From: Rhizosaccharibacter radicis
GTDB taxonomy: Bacteria; Pseudomonadota; Alphaproteobacteria; Acetobacterales; Acetobacteraceae
Direction of reading: 5' to 3'
Assembly (NCBI GenBank): GCA_024508355.1
Contig: JAMZEJ010000003.1
Span: 186,001 to 250,000, forward strand
DNA: 64,000 nucleotides
Part shown: positions 44,803 through 53,209 of the stretch, one piece after another
How the letters are laid out: each line of letters starts with the position of its first letter
Position numbering within the stretch: position 1 is the first letter of the stretch
Translations under genes and position numbers: made by a program
Notes under the pieces: model-generated
What the model was told of the DNA's origin: nothing
The model's database searches: none
The model's input: only the letters and a program-made list of their open reading frames with translations

Positions 44803-46320
44803 TCAGGCCGGCATCGATTTTTCCCGCTTGCGCTGGACAGAACTGGGGATGCGCAACGCTTCGCGGTATTTGGCCACCGTTCGCCGGGCGATGTCCACGC
44901 CTTCCCGGCGCAGGGCCGCCACGATCGCGTCATCTGACAGGATTTCCTGTGGCGTCTCGGCCGCCACCATCGCCCGGATGCGGTGGCGTACCGCTTCGGC
45001 GCTGTGGCTTTCGCCGCCCGCGGTGGCGGCGATGGCCGTGGTGAAGAAATATTTGAGCTCGAACAGCCCGCGCGGCGTGGCGATGTACTTGTTGGTGGTG
45101 ACGCGGCTCACCGTGCTCTCGTGCATCTCCACCGCGTCCGCGATGTCGCGCAGGATGAGCGGTCGCAGATGGCCGACGCCGTGGCGCAGGAAGCCGTCCT
45201 GCTGGCGCATGAGCTCCGACGCCACCTTCAGGATGGTCTGCGCGCGCTGGTGCAGCGATTTCACCAGCCAGTTCGCGCTGGCCAGCTGCTCGGCCAGATA
45301 TTGCCTGGTGTCGCGGCCGGCACCCACCACCGCGCGGGCATAGAAGCCGCCGCTCACCAGCAGGCGCGGCATGGTGTCGGGATTGAGCTCCAGCACCCAT
45401 TCGCCCTTGGGCGTCGCGAACATCAGCACGTCCGGGACCACCGCCTGCATGGGCGCGTCGTCGAAGCCGGCACCGGGCTTGGGGTCAAGCGCCCTGATCT
45501 CGGCGATCATCTCGGCCAGGTCTTCCGCGTCCACCTCGCACACCGCCTGCAGCCGCTTCAGGTCGCGCCGCGCCAGCAGCTCCAGATTGTCGAGCAGCGC
45601 CGCCATCGCCGGATCGAACCGGTCGAGCTCCCGCAGCTGCGCTTCCAGGCAGCCGCGCAGATCCTGCGCGAACAATCCCGGCGGATCGAACCGCCCCATC
45701 CGCGCGCGCATCGCCGCCACCGCCTCCGGGGCGATGCCGAGGGCGGACGCGATGTCCTCGTCGGAGGTCGGAACGCGCCCGGCGGCATCCAGCAGCGCGA
45801 TCAGATGGGCGCCGATCAGCCGCTCGGCCGGATCGGCGATGTTGAGGCGGAGCTGCTCGGCCAGATGCTCGCGCAGCGAGCGCGGCTGCTCGGCCAGCAG
45901 GGCGGTGCCGTCATCCTCCGGGCCACCGGACAAGCCACCGTTGGCGCCCGGGCTGCGATCGGAAAGGCGGCCGGGATCGGCGTTGTCGTAGGCCACGCCG
46001 TCGCCGGGGCCGTTCTCGTACTGGTCGTGGGGGTCCGCATCGAGCGGAGATGCGCCGGTGGTGGTCAGGAGATCGCCGCCTACCGCCTCGGCGGCGTCGC
46101 GCGGTTCGGGAAGCGGGTCGCGCTGGTCGAGGGCGGCGCGCTCGGGCAACGCGTCGGCGCGCTCGTCCCGCTCGAGCAGCGGGTTGCGCTCCAGCTCCTC
46201 CTCGACGAAGGCGGCGACTTCCATGTTGGAGAACTGGAGCAGCTTGATGGCCTGACGCAGCTGCGGCGTCATCACCAGGCTCTGCGCCTGCCTCAGCTCC
46301 AGTCTTGGCCCGATCGACAT
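44803..46320 (-). CDS. rpoN: RNA polymerase sigma-54 factor
   Basis: 505 aa. Directs transcription at -24/-12 promoters with enhancer-binding ATPases, classically for nitrogen metabolism. Region I is GPRLELRQAQSLVMTPQLRQ then AIKLLQFSNMEV. An acidic, low-complexity region II spans about 50-135. The core-binding domain includes DPAERLIGAHLIALLD. The C-terminal HTH and the RpoN box ARRTVAKYREALRIPSS are intact. It begins 13 nt after lptB. Confidence 0.97.
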   Translation of the reverse strand: MSIGPRLELRQAQSLVMTPQLRQAIKLLQFSNMEVAAFVEEELERNPLLERDERADALPERAALDQRDPLPEPRDAAEAVGGDLLTTTGASPLDADPHDQYENGPGDGVAYDNADPGRLSDRSPGANGGLSGGPEDDGTALLAEQPRSLREHLAEQLRLNIADPAERLIGAHLIALLDAAGRVPTSDEDIASALGIAPEAVAAMRARMGRFDPPGLFAQDLRGCLEAQLRELDRFDPAMAALLDNLELLARRDLKRLQAVCEVDAEDLAEMIAEIRALDPKPGAGFDDAPMQAVVPDVLMFATPKGEWVLELNPDTMPRLLVSGGFYARAVVGAGRDTRQYLAEQLASANWLVKSLHQRAQTILKVASELMRQQDGFLRHGVGHLRPLILRDIADAVEMHESTVSRVTTNKYIATPRGLFELKYFFTTAIAATAGGESHSAEAVRHRIRAMVAAETPQEILSDDAIVAALRREGVDIARRTVAKYREALRIPSSVQRKREKSMPA

Positions 46321-46333
46321 CCGGGGCGGAAGG

Positions 46334-47128
46334 CTACAACGAGAACCTTTCGCCGAGATAGACGCGGCGCACGTCCTCGTTGGCCACCACCTCCGACGGC
46401 ACGCCTTCCATCAGCACGGTGCCCCCGTGCAGGATGTAGGCGCGGTCGATGATCTCCAGCGTTTCGCGGACATTGTGGTCGGTGATCAGCACCCCGATGC
46501 CGCGATCCTTGAGATGCGATACGAGGTCGCGGATCTCGCCCACCGCGATCGGATCGATGCCCGCCAGCGGCTCGTCGAGCAGGATGTAGTTCGGCTGGCT
46601 CGCCAGGGCGCGCGCGATCTCCAGCCGGCGCCGCTCGCCGCCGGACAGGGCAAGCGAGGGAGAGCGCCGGAGATGGCCGATGCCGAATTCGTTCAGGAGG
46701 CCGTCCAGCATGGTTTCCCGCCGGTCGGGATCGGGTTCCACCACCTCGAGGGCGGCCATCACGTTCTGCTCGACGTTCAAGCCGCGGAAGATGCTGGCTT
46801 CCTGGGGAAGGTAGCCGATGCCCAGACGCGCCCGGCGATACATGGGGAGCTGGGTGATCTCCGCCCCGTCGAGGCTGATGGTGCCCGTGTCCGGCTGCAC
46901 CAGCCCCACGATCATGTAGAAGGTGGTGGTCTTGCCGGCGCCGTTGGGGCCCAGCAGCCCGACCGCCTCGCCGCGGCGGACGTGGATCGACACGTTCTGC
47001 ACCACGGCGCGCTTCTTGTAGCTCTTGCCAACGCCGCGGGCCATCAGCCCCACGTCCGGCCCGTCGCCGAATGGGGAGAAGACCGGTCCACCGGCCGCAT
47101 CGCGGGACTCGACGCTTAGATCGTTCAT
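46334..47128 (-). CDS. lptB: LPS export ABC transporter ATP-binding protein
   Basis: 264 aa. ATPase of the LptB2FG machine that extracts LPS from the inner membrane. Walker A is GPNGAGKTTTFYM, the Q-loop lies near GYLPQEASIFRGL, the ABC signature is ALSGGERRRLEIARAL and Walker B is YILLDEPLAGIDP, with the switch His in VLITDHNVRET. The C-terminus VANEDVRRVYLGERF is diagnostic of LptB. The N-terminal ~27 residues are additional. The start overlaps the lptA stop (ATGA). Confidence 0.97.
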   Translation of the reverse strand: MNDLSVESRDAAGGPVFSPFGDGPDVGLMARGVGKSYKKRAVVQNVSIHVRRGEAVGLLGPNGAGKTTTFYMIVGLVQPDTGTISLDGAEITQLPMYRRARLGIGYLPQEASIFRGLNVEQNVMAALEVVEPDPDRRETMLDGLLNEFGIGHLRRSPSLALSGGERRRLEIARALASQPNYILLDEPLAGIDPIAVGEIRDLVSHLKDRGIGVLITDHNVRETLEIIDRAYILHGGTVLMEGVPSEVVANEDVRRVYLGERFSL

Positions 47129-48282
47129 TTCTGCTTGGCCGTGCCCGCGGGCGCTGCGGACTTGCCGCCGTTGCTGTCGCCCTCGTTCGGGACGATCAGG
47201 CCCTGCACCCGCGCGCCGGGGTCCTCCGTCATGGTGGCGAGGCCGGTGCGCATGTTCACCACGGCGGCGGCACCGTTGAGCTGGTTCTGGCCGCGGGTGA
47301 TGTGGACGTTGCCCACGATGCGGGAAATGCCGGTGTCGGGCACGTAGACGCCACGATCGCCGGTCACGGTCTCGGTGCGGGTCCTGACCACCACGTTGCC
47401 GAACGCGTTCACCTTCTCGAGCTTGCCCGAGGAAGCGATGGGGTCCTGTCCCGGAGCGTTCGCCGCCGCGGGGGCGTTGGCTGCCGGCGGCGCGGGCTTG
47501 GGCTGCTTGGACGGATCGGGCGGCGCGCTGTAGCCCACCAGCACGTCGGCCCGGATGCGACGGCCGTCGTTGGTGGTGACGGTGGCGTCGCCGCGGCCGA
47601 TCGAGACGCGCGTCTGGGAATAATATTCCATGGAATCGCGCGCGGTCAGCAGGTCCTGCGGCGTGATCAGGTGCAGGTCGTGACCGGTGAGCACCAGCAC
47701 GGCCTTGTCGATGTCATACACCGCATGGTCGCCGAACGCCTGGTCGGTCTGGGTGAAGATGTGGACGTGGCCGATGGCTTCCAGACGGTAGATCTCGTTG
47801 GCGCCGCTCTCCCCGCCGGGAGCATCCGGGTCGCCGGGCGAGGCGGGAGCCGGGTTCTCCGGAGACGGTGCGGGAGCGGACGCGGGCGTCGCGCTGCCGG
47901 GCGCTGCCGGGGTGGGGGACGGCGTTCCGGATGCGGCGGCAGGTTTGGCGCCGGGAGGCGTCTGCTTCTTGCGGTAATAGGCGATCAACCGGTCGGCGGT
48001 GACGGTGACGTTGCCTCGAACCGCCTGGGCGTTGTCGAAGGCGGTGACGGTCTGCGCCTTCTGGTCCCAGTTGAAGCCGCCGGCGGCGGTCACCTGCACC
48101 TGGCCGCCATGCGACAGGTCGATCTGCTGCGCTCGCGCGGCAATCGGCAGCAGCGCGGACGCCATCAGGCCCGCCGCGAGCAGACGGGGCGCGACGCGCC
48201 GTGCCGTGCGTGGCAGCCGCTGGCGACCGGCGGAAGGGAGGCCCAGGGGCATCCGCGGGCCGCTCCGCGTGGCGACCGTCAT
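47125..48282 (-). CDS. lptA: LPS transport periplasmic protein LptA (OstA-like), with inserted linkers
   Basis: 385 aa, about twice E. coli LptA. Forms the periplasmic bridge carrying LPS. A basic N-terminus and signal peptide (APRLLAAGLMASALLPIAAR then AQQ) precede QVQVTAAGGFNWDQKAQTVT, the OstA beta-jellyroll. Two Pro/Ala/Gly-rich linkers interrupt the fold at about 107-161 and 252-285, with YRLEAIGHVHIFTQTDQAFG and KVNAFGNVVVRTRTETVTGD after each. It overlaps both lptC and lptB by ATGA. The linkers look like disordered loops between beta turns. Confidence 0.9.
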   Translation of the reverse strand: MTVATRSGPRMPLGLPSAGRQRLPRTARRVAPRLLAAGLMASALLPIAARAQQIDLSHGGQVQVTAAGGFNWDQKAQTVTAFDNAQAVRGNVTVTADRLIAYYRKKQTPPGAKPAAASGTPSPTPAAPGSATPASAPAPSPENPAPASPGDPDAPGGESGANEIYRLEAIGHVHIFTQTDQAFGDHAVYDIDKAVLVLTGHDLHLITPQDLLTARDSMEYYSQTRVSIGRGDATVTTNDGRRIRADVLVGYSAPPDPSKQPKPAPPAANAPAAANAPGQDPIASSGKLEKVNAFGNVVVRTRTETVTGDRGVYVPDTGISRIVGNVHITRGQNQLNGAAAVVNMRTGLATMTEDPGARVQGLIVPNEGDSNGGKSAAPAGTAKQK

Positions 48283-49004
48283 CGGCCGGTTTCCCCGCCC
48301 GCAGGGCGCGCCCGCGCGGGCGCGGGCGCGGCGGCGTTGGCGGCGTGCGTCGCCGGCGCCGGTCCCCGGGCCACGTGGTCGTCGTTCAGGATCATGCGGG
48401 AGGGGCCACGGAACTGCACCAGATCGTCCCGCTGCGACATCAGGTAGCCCTGGGCGTCGAGCACGCCGAAGGGTCCCTCCGCGTGGACGCCGTCGTCGGA
48501 CGCCACGATGCCGCGCTTGAGATCCATCCCGGCGGTGGGTCCGGTCATCATGATGCCGTCGTCGCGATACAGGAACACGTGTCCATCCAGGTCCAGGAGC
48601 TGGCTGTGCTGCATGTACACGCCGCGATCCGCCCGTATCATGATCCAGCTTCCGCTTTGTGTCAGCGTGTCGGCGATCGGCCGGGTGAGGTTGATGCGAT
48701 CGCCGTTGCCGCCGGCCTGCTGGGCCTCGTCGGCGGTGATGGTGTAGGGGCGGTTGTGCATGTCCAGCCCGCGGTAATGGGCGCCGATCAGCCGGCCGCT
48801 ATCGAGCGCGATGCGCGTCGCCTGTCTCAGGTCGGCCCTTTGCGCGTTGAGCGAGCGGCTGATCTCGGGCCATGCCCCGATGGAGATCAGCAGCACGGCC
48901 GCCGCACCGGGCAGCACCCATTTGGTCCAGCGCAGGAACCGCCGCCGCCGCGCCATCTGCCGGGAGTCCGGGGCGCGGTGCAGCATCTCCCGACCGAGGC
49001 TCAT
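48279..49004 (-). CDS. lptC: LPS export ABC transporter periplasmic protein LptC
   Basis: 241 aa from ATG 49004. Inner-membrane-anchored subunit passing LPS from LptFG to LptA. One transmembrane helix (WVLPGAAAVLLISIGAW, about 32-48) is followed by the periplasmic jellyroll with YTITADEAQQAGGNGDRINL and AEGPFGVLDAQGYLM. The Ala/Pro tail is extra. The frame stays open upstream and an in-frame GTG at 49277 would add a 91-residue Pro/Ala/Gly-rich cytoplasmic extension; neither start has a good Shine-Dalgarno. The stop overlaps lptA. Confidence 0.88.
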   Translation of the reverse strand: MSLGREMLHRAPDSRQMARRRRFLRWTKWVLPGAAAVLLISIGAWPEISRSLNAQRADLRQATRIALDSGRLIGAHYRGLDMHNRPYTITADEAQQAGGNGDRINLTRPIADTLTQSGSWIMIRADRGVYMQHSQLLDLDGHVFLYRDDGIMMTGPTAGMDLKRGIVASDDGVHAEGPFGVLDAQGYLMSQRDDLVQFRGPSRMILNDDHVARGPAPATHAANAAAPAPARARPAGGETGR

Positions 49005-49522
49005 GCGGCGGCGGGCCACGGCGGCACTCGGCTCCGCGGGAGCCGCCGAATCCGCCGCGCCCGTCGCGGGCGAACCGCCGACCGGCCGCCGCAGGGGCGC
49101 GCCATTGTCCGCGGCACCCGGGCTAGGGCGGCCTGGCGCGGCGGGGGGCGCTTCCCATGGTCGCGCTTCACCGCGGGGCGTGCCGACCGGAGCCGCGCCG
49201 TCGGCACGGGCGTCGCCGGGAGGCGCGGCGTTCAGGTCGGGGCGATGGTCGGGGAACGGGTCCGGCGGCGGTGCCACAGCGGTCAGTCCCGGCACCGTCC
49301 GGCGCCGCGGGTCCGCAGGGGGGCACGGGTGTTCAACAACAGCACGATGATCTCCCCGGTTTGCGGTGGCGAAGAGCGCCCGGACCGGCGCGGCATGCCG
49401 CCCGAGGGGAGGGCGGCCATCCGCTCCCTTATAGGCCGGAACGGGCCGGCTTGTATGGGCACGGTGCCGCCCTCCGTCAAATCGCCAGGAAGGGTGCGGA
49501 GCCGGTACCGGCCCCGCCGCCG
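49005..49522. other. 518-bp stretch between nrnC and the proposed lptC start
   Basis: The lptC frame is open throughout and the first ~270 bp (to 49277) has high third-position GC and Pro/Ala/Gly-rich coding character, so part may be lptC. From 49278 to 49522 no gene is supported. Confidence 0.4.
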
Positions 49523-50158
49523 TCAGTGCGCGAAGATGTCGGGCTCGTCGTAGCCGAGCAGATCGAGACGGGCGCGGGCCGGCAGGAACTGGAAGCAGGC
49601 CTCTGCCAGCGCGGTGCGGTTCTCGCGTTCCAGGAGGGGCCCGAGCCGGTTCCACAGGGCGTGGAGATGCAGCACGTCGGAGGCGGCATAGGCCATCTGC
49701 TCGGGGGAAAGCTCGGGCGCGCCCCAGTCGGAGCTCTGCTGCTGCTTGCTGAGCTCCACGCCCAGCAGCTCCCGGCAAAGCTGCGCCAGCCCGTGGCGGT
49801 CGGTGAAGGTGCGCACCAGCTTGGCGGCGATCTTGGTGCAGCGCACGGGCGACACCTCGATATCGAGGCTGTGCTGCAGGATCGCCACGTCGAAGCGGGC
49901 GAAATGCATCAGCTTCACCACGGACGGATCCGACAGCAGCCGCTTGAGGTTGGGGCAGTCGGCACCGCGGCCGCCGAGGCGGGGAGGAACGATCTGGACC
50001 AGATGAGCGGTGTTGTCGCCCGCGGAAAGCTGCACGAGGCAGAGCCGGTCGCGGTGCGGGTTGAGACCCATGGTCTCGGTATCGACCGCCACCACCGATC
50101 CGAAGGAGATGTCGGGGGGAAGGTCGCCACGATGCAGCCGGATGGTGGCGTTGGCCAT
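49523..50158 (-). CDS. nrnC: short RNase D-like 3'-5' exonuclease (NrnC type)
   Basis: 211 aa. A single DEDDy exonuclease domain with no HRDC domain, the layout of alphaproteobacterial NrnC, which degrades very short oligonucleotides (nanoRNA and diribonucleotides). Exo I is VVAVDTETMGLNPHRDRLCL, Exo II lies in KLMHFARFDVAILQHSLD and Exo III is MAYAASDVLHLHALW (Y and D of DEDDy). LCRELLGVELSKQQQSSDWG is the connecting motif. ATG 50158 gives a family-typical N-terminus; the frame extends to 50287 across the tRNA. tRNA-Leu lies just upstream on the same strand. Confidence 0.9.
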   Translation of the reverse strand: MANATIRLHRGDLPPDISFGSVVAVDTETMGLNPHRDRLCLVQLSAGDNTAHLVQIVPPRLGGRGADCPNLKRLLSDPSVVKLMHFARFDVAILQHSLDIEVSPVRCTKIAAKLVRTFTDRHGLAQLCRELLGVELSKQQQSSDWGAPELSPEQMAYAASDVLHLHALWNRLGPLLERENRTALAEACFQFLPARARLDLLGYDEPDIFAH

Positions 50159-50243
50159 GAACTGCGTGACGCTCACCGTGTGACGATCATCGTCCGGGCG
50201 ATCCCGCCGGGGCCCCGGGAGGGGTTGCCGGCGTGCTCGACCT

Positions 50244-50330
50244 TGGTGCCCAGGAGAAGACTCGAACTTCCACGACCTTTCGGCCACAGGTACCTGAAAC
50301 CTGCGCGTCTACCAATTCCGCCACCTGGGC
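50244..50330 (-). tRNA. tRNA-Leu (anticodon CAG), CCA encoded
   Basis: The reverse strand begins GCCCAGGTGGCGGAATTGG and folds as a class II tRNA. The acceptor stem GCCCAGG pairs with CCTGGGC, the D-loop is present, and the anticodon stem CAGGT/ACCTG encloses the loop TTCAGGT, giving CAG. There is a long variable arm, a T-arm with GTTCGAGT, discriminator A and encoded CCA. It reads CUG, the dominant Leu codon in this GC-rich genome. Confidence 0.97.
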
Positions 50331-50383
50331 TCAGGAGGCACCCGGCTCGTCTGTGCGGAGCGTGCCGGGTCGGTGGAGCGGGG

Positions 50384-50411
50384 GTGTAATGGGGCGTCGG
50401 CATGCCGTCAA
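50384..50411 (-). promoter_or_regulatory. candidate promoter for tRNA-Leu
   Basis: On the minus strand: TTGACG (50411-50406) with TTACAC at 16-nt spacing (50389-50384), about 50 nt before the tRNA 5' end. An imperfect hairpin (ACCCGGC at 50340-50346 pairing with GCCGGGT at 50364-50370) lies in the leader. Confidence 0.45.
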
Positions 50412-50622
50412 CGGGGGTCGAAGAGGAATATGGGCGCCCTGCCGCAAGGCCATCCCGGACCCGCGGATGGGCGCGCGGCGACGGTGGCAACGGCGGGCGG
50501 GGCGCGGGCGTTGCCGGTGGGCGCCGTTGCTGTAGGAGAACGGTGTGGCCGCGCGTCGGCGGCGGAATGCGGGCGGCGGATCGCGGCGATCGCGGCCCGG
50601 CGGGAAAGAGGATCGTGGCTGG

Positions 50623-51570
50623 ATGACGACTCGAAGCGTGGCGACGGTGTTCGGCGGCTCGGGCTTTCTCGGGCGCTACGTCGTGCGACGGCTGGCCGCG
50701 CAGGGGCACGTGGTGCGCGTGGCGGTACGGAGGACCGCGCCCGCAGCGGCGATGCGTCCGCTCGGGCAGGTGGGGCAGATCGTTCCGCTCCACGCCTCGC
50801 TTGGCGACCAGGCGACAGTGGCCCGCGCGGTGGAAGGCGCGTCGGTCGTCGTGAATTTGGTCGGCATCCTGGCCGAAAGCCGGAAGGGCGATTTCGACCG
50901 TCTCCACGCGGAAGGCGCCGAGCGCATCGCCCGCACCGCGGCCAACGCAGGCGTGGCGCAACTGGTGCAGGTGTCGGCCATCGGCGCCGATCCCGACAGC
51001 CCCAGCGCCTATGGCCGCTCCAAGGCGGCGGGCGAGGCGGCGGTCCGGGCGGCGTTTCCGTCCGCCACCATCCTGCGGCCGTCGCTGGTGTTCGGTCCCG
51101 AGGACGATTTCTTCAACCGCTTCGGCGGGATCGCGAGGCTGGCGCCGGTGATGCCGGTGTTCTGCGGCGATACCCGGATGCAGCCGGTCTATGTGGGTGA
51201 CGTGGCCGACGCGGTGCACCGGGTGCTGACCACGCCGGACGCGGCCGGCGGCCTGTTCGAGCTTGGCGGCCCGCGCGTCTGGAAGTTCCGGGAGATCATC
51301 CGCTTCATTCTGGAGCAGACGCACCGCCGGCGCCGGATGGTGGACGTGCCCATGGGCCTGGCGCGGCTGCAGGCATCGTTCCTGGAGCATGTGCCGGGCA
51401 AGCCGCTGACGCGGGATCAGCTCGCGATGCTGGGCCGCGACAACGTGGTGGCGGACGGTGCCGCCGGACTGGAGGCGCTCGGGATCGCGCCGACGCCTCT
51501 CGAGCTGGTGGTGCCGGCCTATCTCGCCCGCTACCGGCCGGGCGGCGGCAAGCGCGAAATTCCCGAATAG
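50623..51570 (+). CDS. NAD(P)-binding atypical SDR, NDUFA9-like
   Basis: 315 aa. Extended/atypical short-chain dehydrogenase: VFGGSGFLGRYVVRRLAAQG is the glycine-rich NAD(P)-binding loop. VVNLVGILAESRKGDF, LVQVSAIGADPDSPSAYGRS (SxA-G-Y with a weak Tyr motif) and ILRPSLVFGPEDDFFNRF match the complex I NDUFA9-type subfamily common in alphaproteobacteria. These proteins bind NADPH and are often linked to respiratory complex I or quinone biology, sometimes without catalysis. The substrate is unknown. ATG 50623 follows AGAGGA. A terminator-like hairpin lies 70 nt after the stop. Confidence 0.85.
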   Translation: MTTRSVATVFGGSGFLGRYVVRRLAAQGHVVRVAVRRTAPAAAMRPLGQVGQIVPLHASLGDQATVARAVEGASVVVNLVGILAESRKGDFDRLHAEGAERIARTAANAGVAQLVQVSAIGADPDSPSAYGRSKAAGEAAVRAAFPSATILRPSLVFGPEDDFFNRFGGIARLAPVMPVFCGDTRMQPVYVGDVADAVHRVLTTPDAAGGLFELGGPRVWKFREIIRFILEQTHRRRRMVDVPMGLARLQASFLEHVPGKPLTRDQLAMLGRDNVVADGAAGLEALGIAPTPLELVVPAYLARYRPGGGKREIPE

Positions 51571-51639
51571 GGCCGAACCGGACCAAATCCGGGCGATTGC
51601 GAGGACCATCTTCTCTAAAACCGGTGGCTAATCGCTAGT

Positions 51640-51660
51640 AAGGACAGGATAGCTGTCTTT
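51640..51660 (+). terminator. hairpin with T-run between the NDUFA9-like gene and gltD
   Basis: AAGGACAG-GATAG-CTGTCTTT: GACAG pairs with CTGTC with A-T and G-T extensions, and TTTATT follows on the plus strand. This is the only intrinsic-terminator-like structure with a T-run found in the window; it could instead act in the gltD leader. Confidence 0.45.
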
Positions 51661-51735
51661 ATTCGTCGCTGATCGCGTCCTAGCATGTGGGTGGCTCCGA
51701 TAGGGGCGCACCACGCATGTCTGGAAGGCAGCCCC

Positions 51736-53196
51736 ATGGCCACCACCGGCCCCGAACGGATGCTCCGTTTCGTTTCCGTCGAGCAGCACCAGCCGGACAA
51801 GCGACAGGCGACCGAACGCCGCGCCGATTTCGCCGAGATCTACCGCGAGTTCAGCATCGGTCAGGCGGAAACCCAGGCCAGCCGCTGTTCGCAATGCGGC
51901 GTTCCCTTCTGTTCGATCCACTGCCCGCTCGGGAACAACATCCCCGACTGGCTGAAGCTGGTGGCGGAGGACCGGCTGGACGAAGCCTACGAGGTCAGCG
52001 CCGCCACCAACAACTTCCCCGAGATCTGCGGGCGGATCTGTCCCCAGGACCGGCTCTGCGAAGGCAATTGCGTGATCGAGCGCGGCTTCGAGAGCGTCAC
52101 CATCGGGGCGGTGGAGCGCTTCATCACCGAGAACGCCTGGGATCAGGGCTGGGTGAAGCCGATCGTCCCCGCATCGGAGCGCGCGCAATCGGTAGGCATC
52201 GTCGGCGCCGGTCCGGGCGGCCTGGCGGCGGCCGAGCAGCTGCGCAAACGCGGCTACCAGGTGCACGTCTACGACCGCTACGACCGGGTCGGCGGGCTGA
52301 TGATCTACGGCATCCCCGGCTTCAAGCTGGAAAAGGAGGTGGTGCTGCGCCGCCACCGGCTGCTGGAACAGGGTGGCATCGTGTTCCACCTGGGACGCGG
52401 GGTCGGATCCGAGGACAGCGACACGGAGATCGCCTTCTCGACCTTGCGTGCCCGGCACGACGCGATCCTGATCGCGACCGGCGTGTACAGGTCGCGCGAG
52501 CTGGGCGGTCCCGGCGCCGGGCTCGGCGGCATCGTCAAGGCGATCGATTATCTGACCGCGTCCAACCGCCGGTCGCTGGGAGACGCGGTGCCGGAGTTCG
52601 ACAGCGGCGAGCTGAACGCCAGCGGCAAGCGGGTGGTGGTGATCGGCGGCGGCGACACCGCGATGGATTGCGTGCGCACCGCCGTCCGCCAAGGGGCGAA
52701 ATCGGTGCAGTGCCTGTATCGCCGCGACCGGGCAAACATGCCGGGCTCAATCCGCGAAACCAGGAACGCGGAAGAGGAAGGCGTCGAGTTCGAGTGGCTG
52801 GCGGCGCCGGAAGCGTTCACCGGCGAGCACAAGGTGTCGGCGGTACGCGCGGTGCGCATGCGTCTCGGCCTGCCGGACGCCACCGGGCGCCAGTCGGTGG
52901 ACCCCGTGGAGGGCAGCGCGCACGCGCTGGACGCCGATCTGGTGATCAAGGCGCTCGGCTTCGATCCGGAGGACCTGCCGGCGATGTGGAACGAGCCGGC
53001 GCTGGAGGTGTCGCGCTGGGGCACGCTCAAGGTCGGGCCGAAGAGCTTCATGACCAGCCTGCCCGGCGTGTTCGCCGCCGGCGACATCGTGCGCGGCGCG
53101 TCGCTGGTGGTGTGGGCGATCCGCGACGGGCGCGACGCGGCCGAGCAGATCGACCAGTGGATCGGAGCGAACGCCATGCTCCAGGCGGCGGATTGA
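51736..53196 (+). CDS. gltD: glutamate synthase (NADPH) small subunit
   Basis: 486 aa. Beta subunit of GOGAT: FAD/NADPH domain feeding electrons to GltB. N-terminal cysteines CSQCGVPFCSIHCPLGNNIP and CGRICPQDRLCEGNC bind two [4Fe-4S] clusters. FAD is bound via VGIVGAGPGGLAAAEQLRKR and NADPH via VVVIGGGDTAMDCVRTAVRQ. The C-terminal GVFAAGDIVRGASLVVWAIR is the second FAD motif. GGAAGG lies 7 nt before ATG 51736. It precedes gltB by 13 nt, so expression is coupled; gltD-first order is seen here. Confidence 0.97.
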   Translation: MATTGPERMLRFVSVEQHQPDKRQATERRADFAEIYREFSIGQAETQASRCSQCGVPFCSIHCPLGNNIPDWLKLVAEDRLDEAYEVSAATNNFPEICGRICPQDRLCEGNCVIERGFESVTIGAVERFITENAWDQGWVKPIVPASERAQSVGIVGAGPGGLAAAEQLRKRGYQVHVYDRYDRVGGLMIYGIPGFKLEKEVVLRRHRLLEQGGIVFHLGRGVGSEDSDTEIAFSTLRARHDAILIATGVYRSRELGGPGAGLGGIVKAIDYLTASNRRSLGDAVPEFDSGELNASGKRVVVIGGGDTAMDCVRTAVRQGAKSVQCLYRRDRANMPGSIRETRNAEEEGVEFEWLAAPEAFTGEHKVSAVRAVRMRLGLPDATGRQSVDPVEGSAHALDADLVIKALGFDPEDLPAMWNEPALEVSRWGTLKVGPKSFMTSLPGVFAAGDIVRGASLVVWAIRDGRDAAEQIDQWIGANAMLQAAD

Positions 53197-53209
53197 GGAA
53201 GAACGGCCG

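Noticed and set aside
51571-51735. Sigma-54 promoter before gltD
   Set aside because: Searched for TGGCAC-N5-TTGC; no GG-N10-GC element with the right flanks was found.
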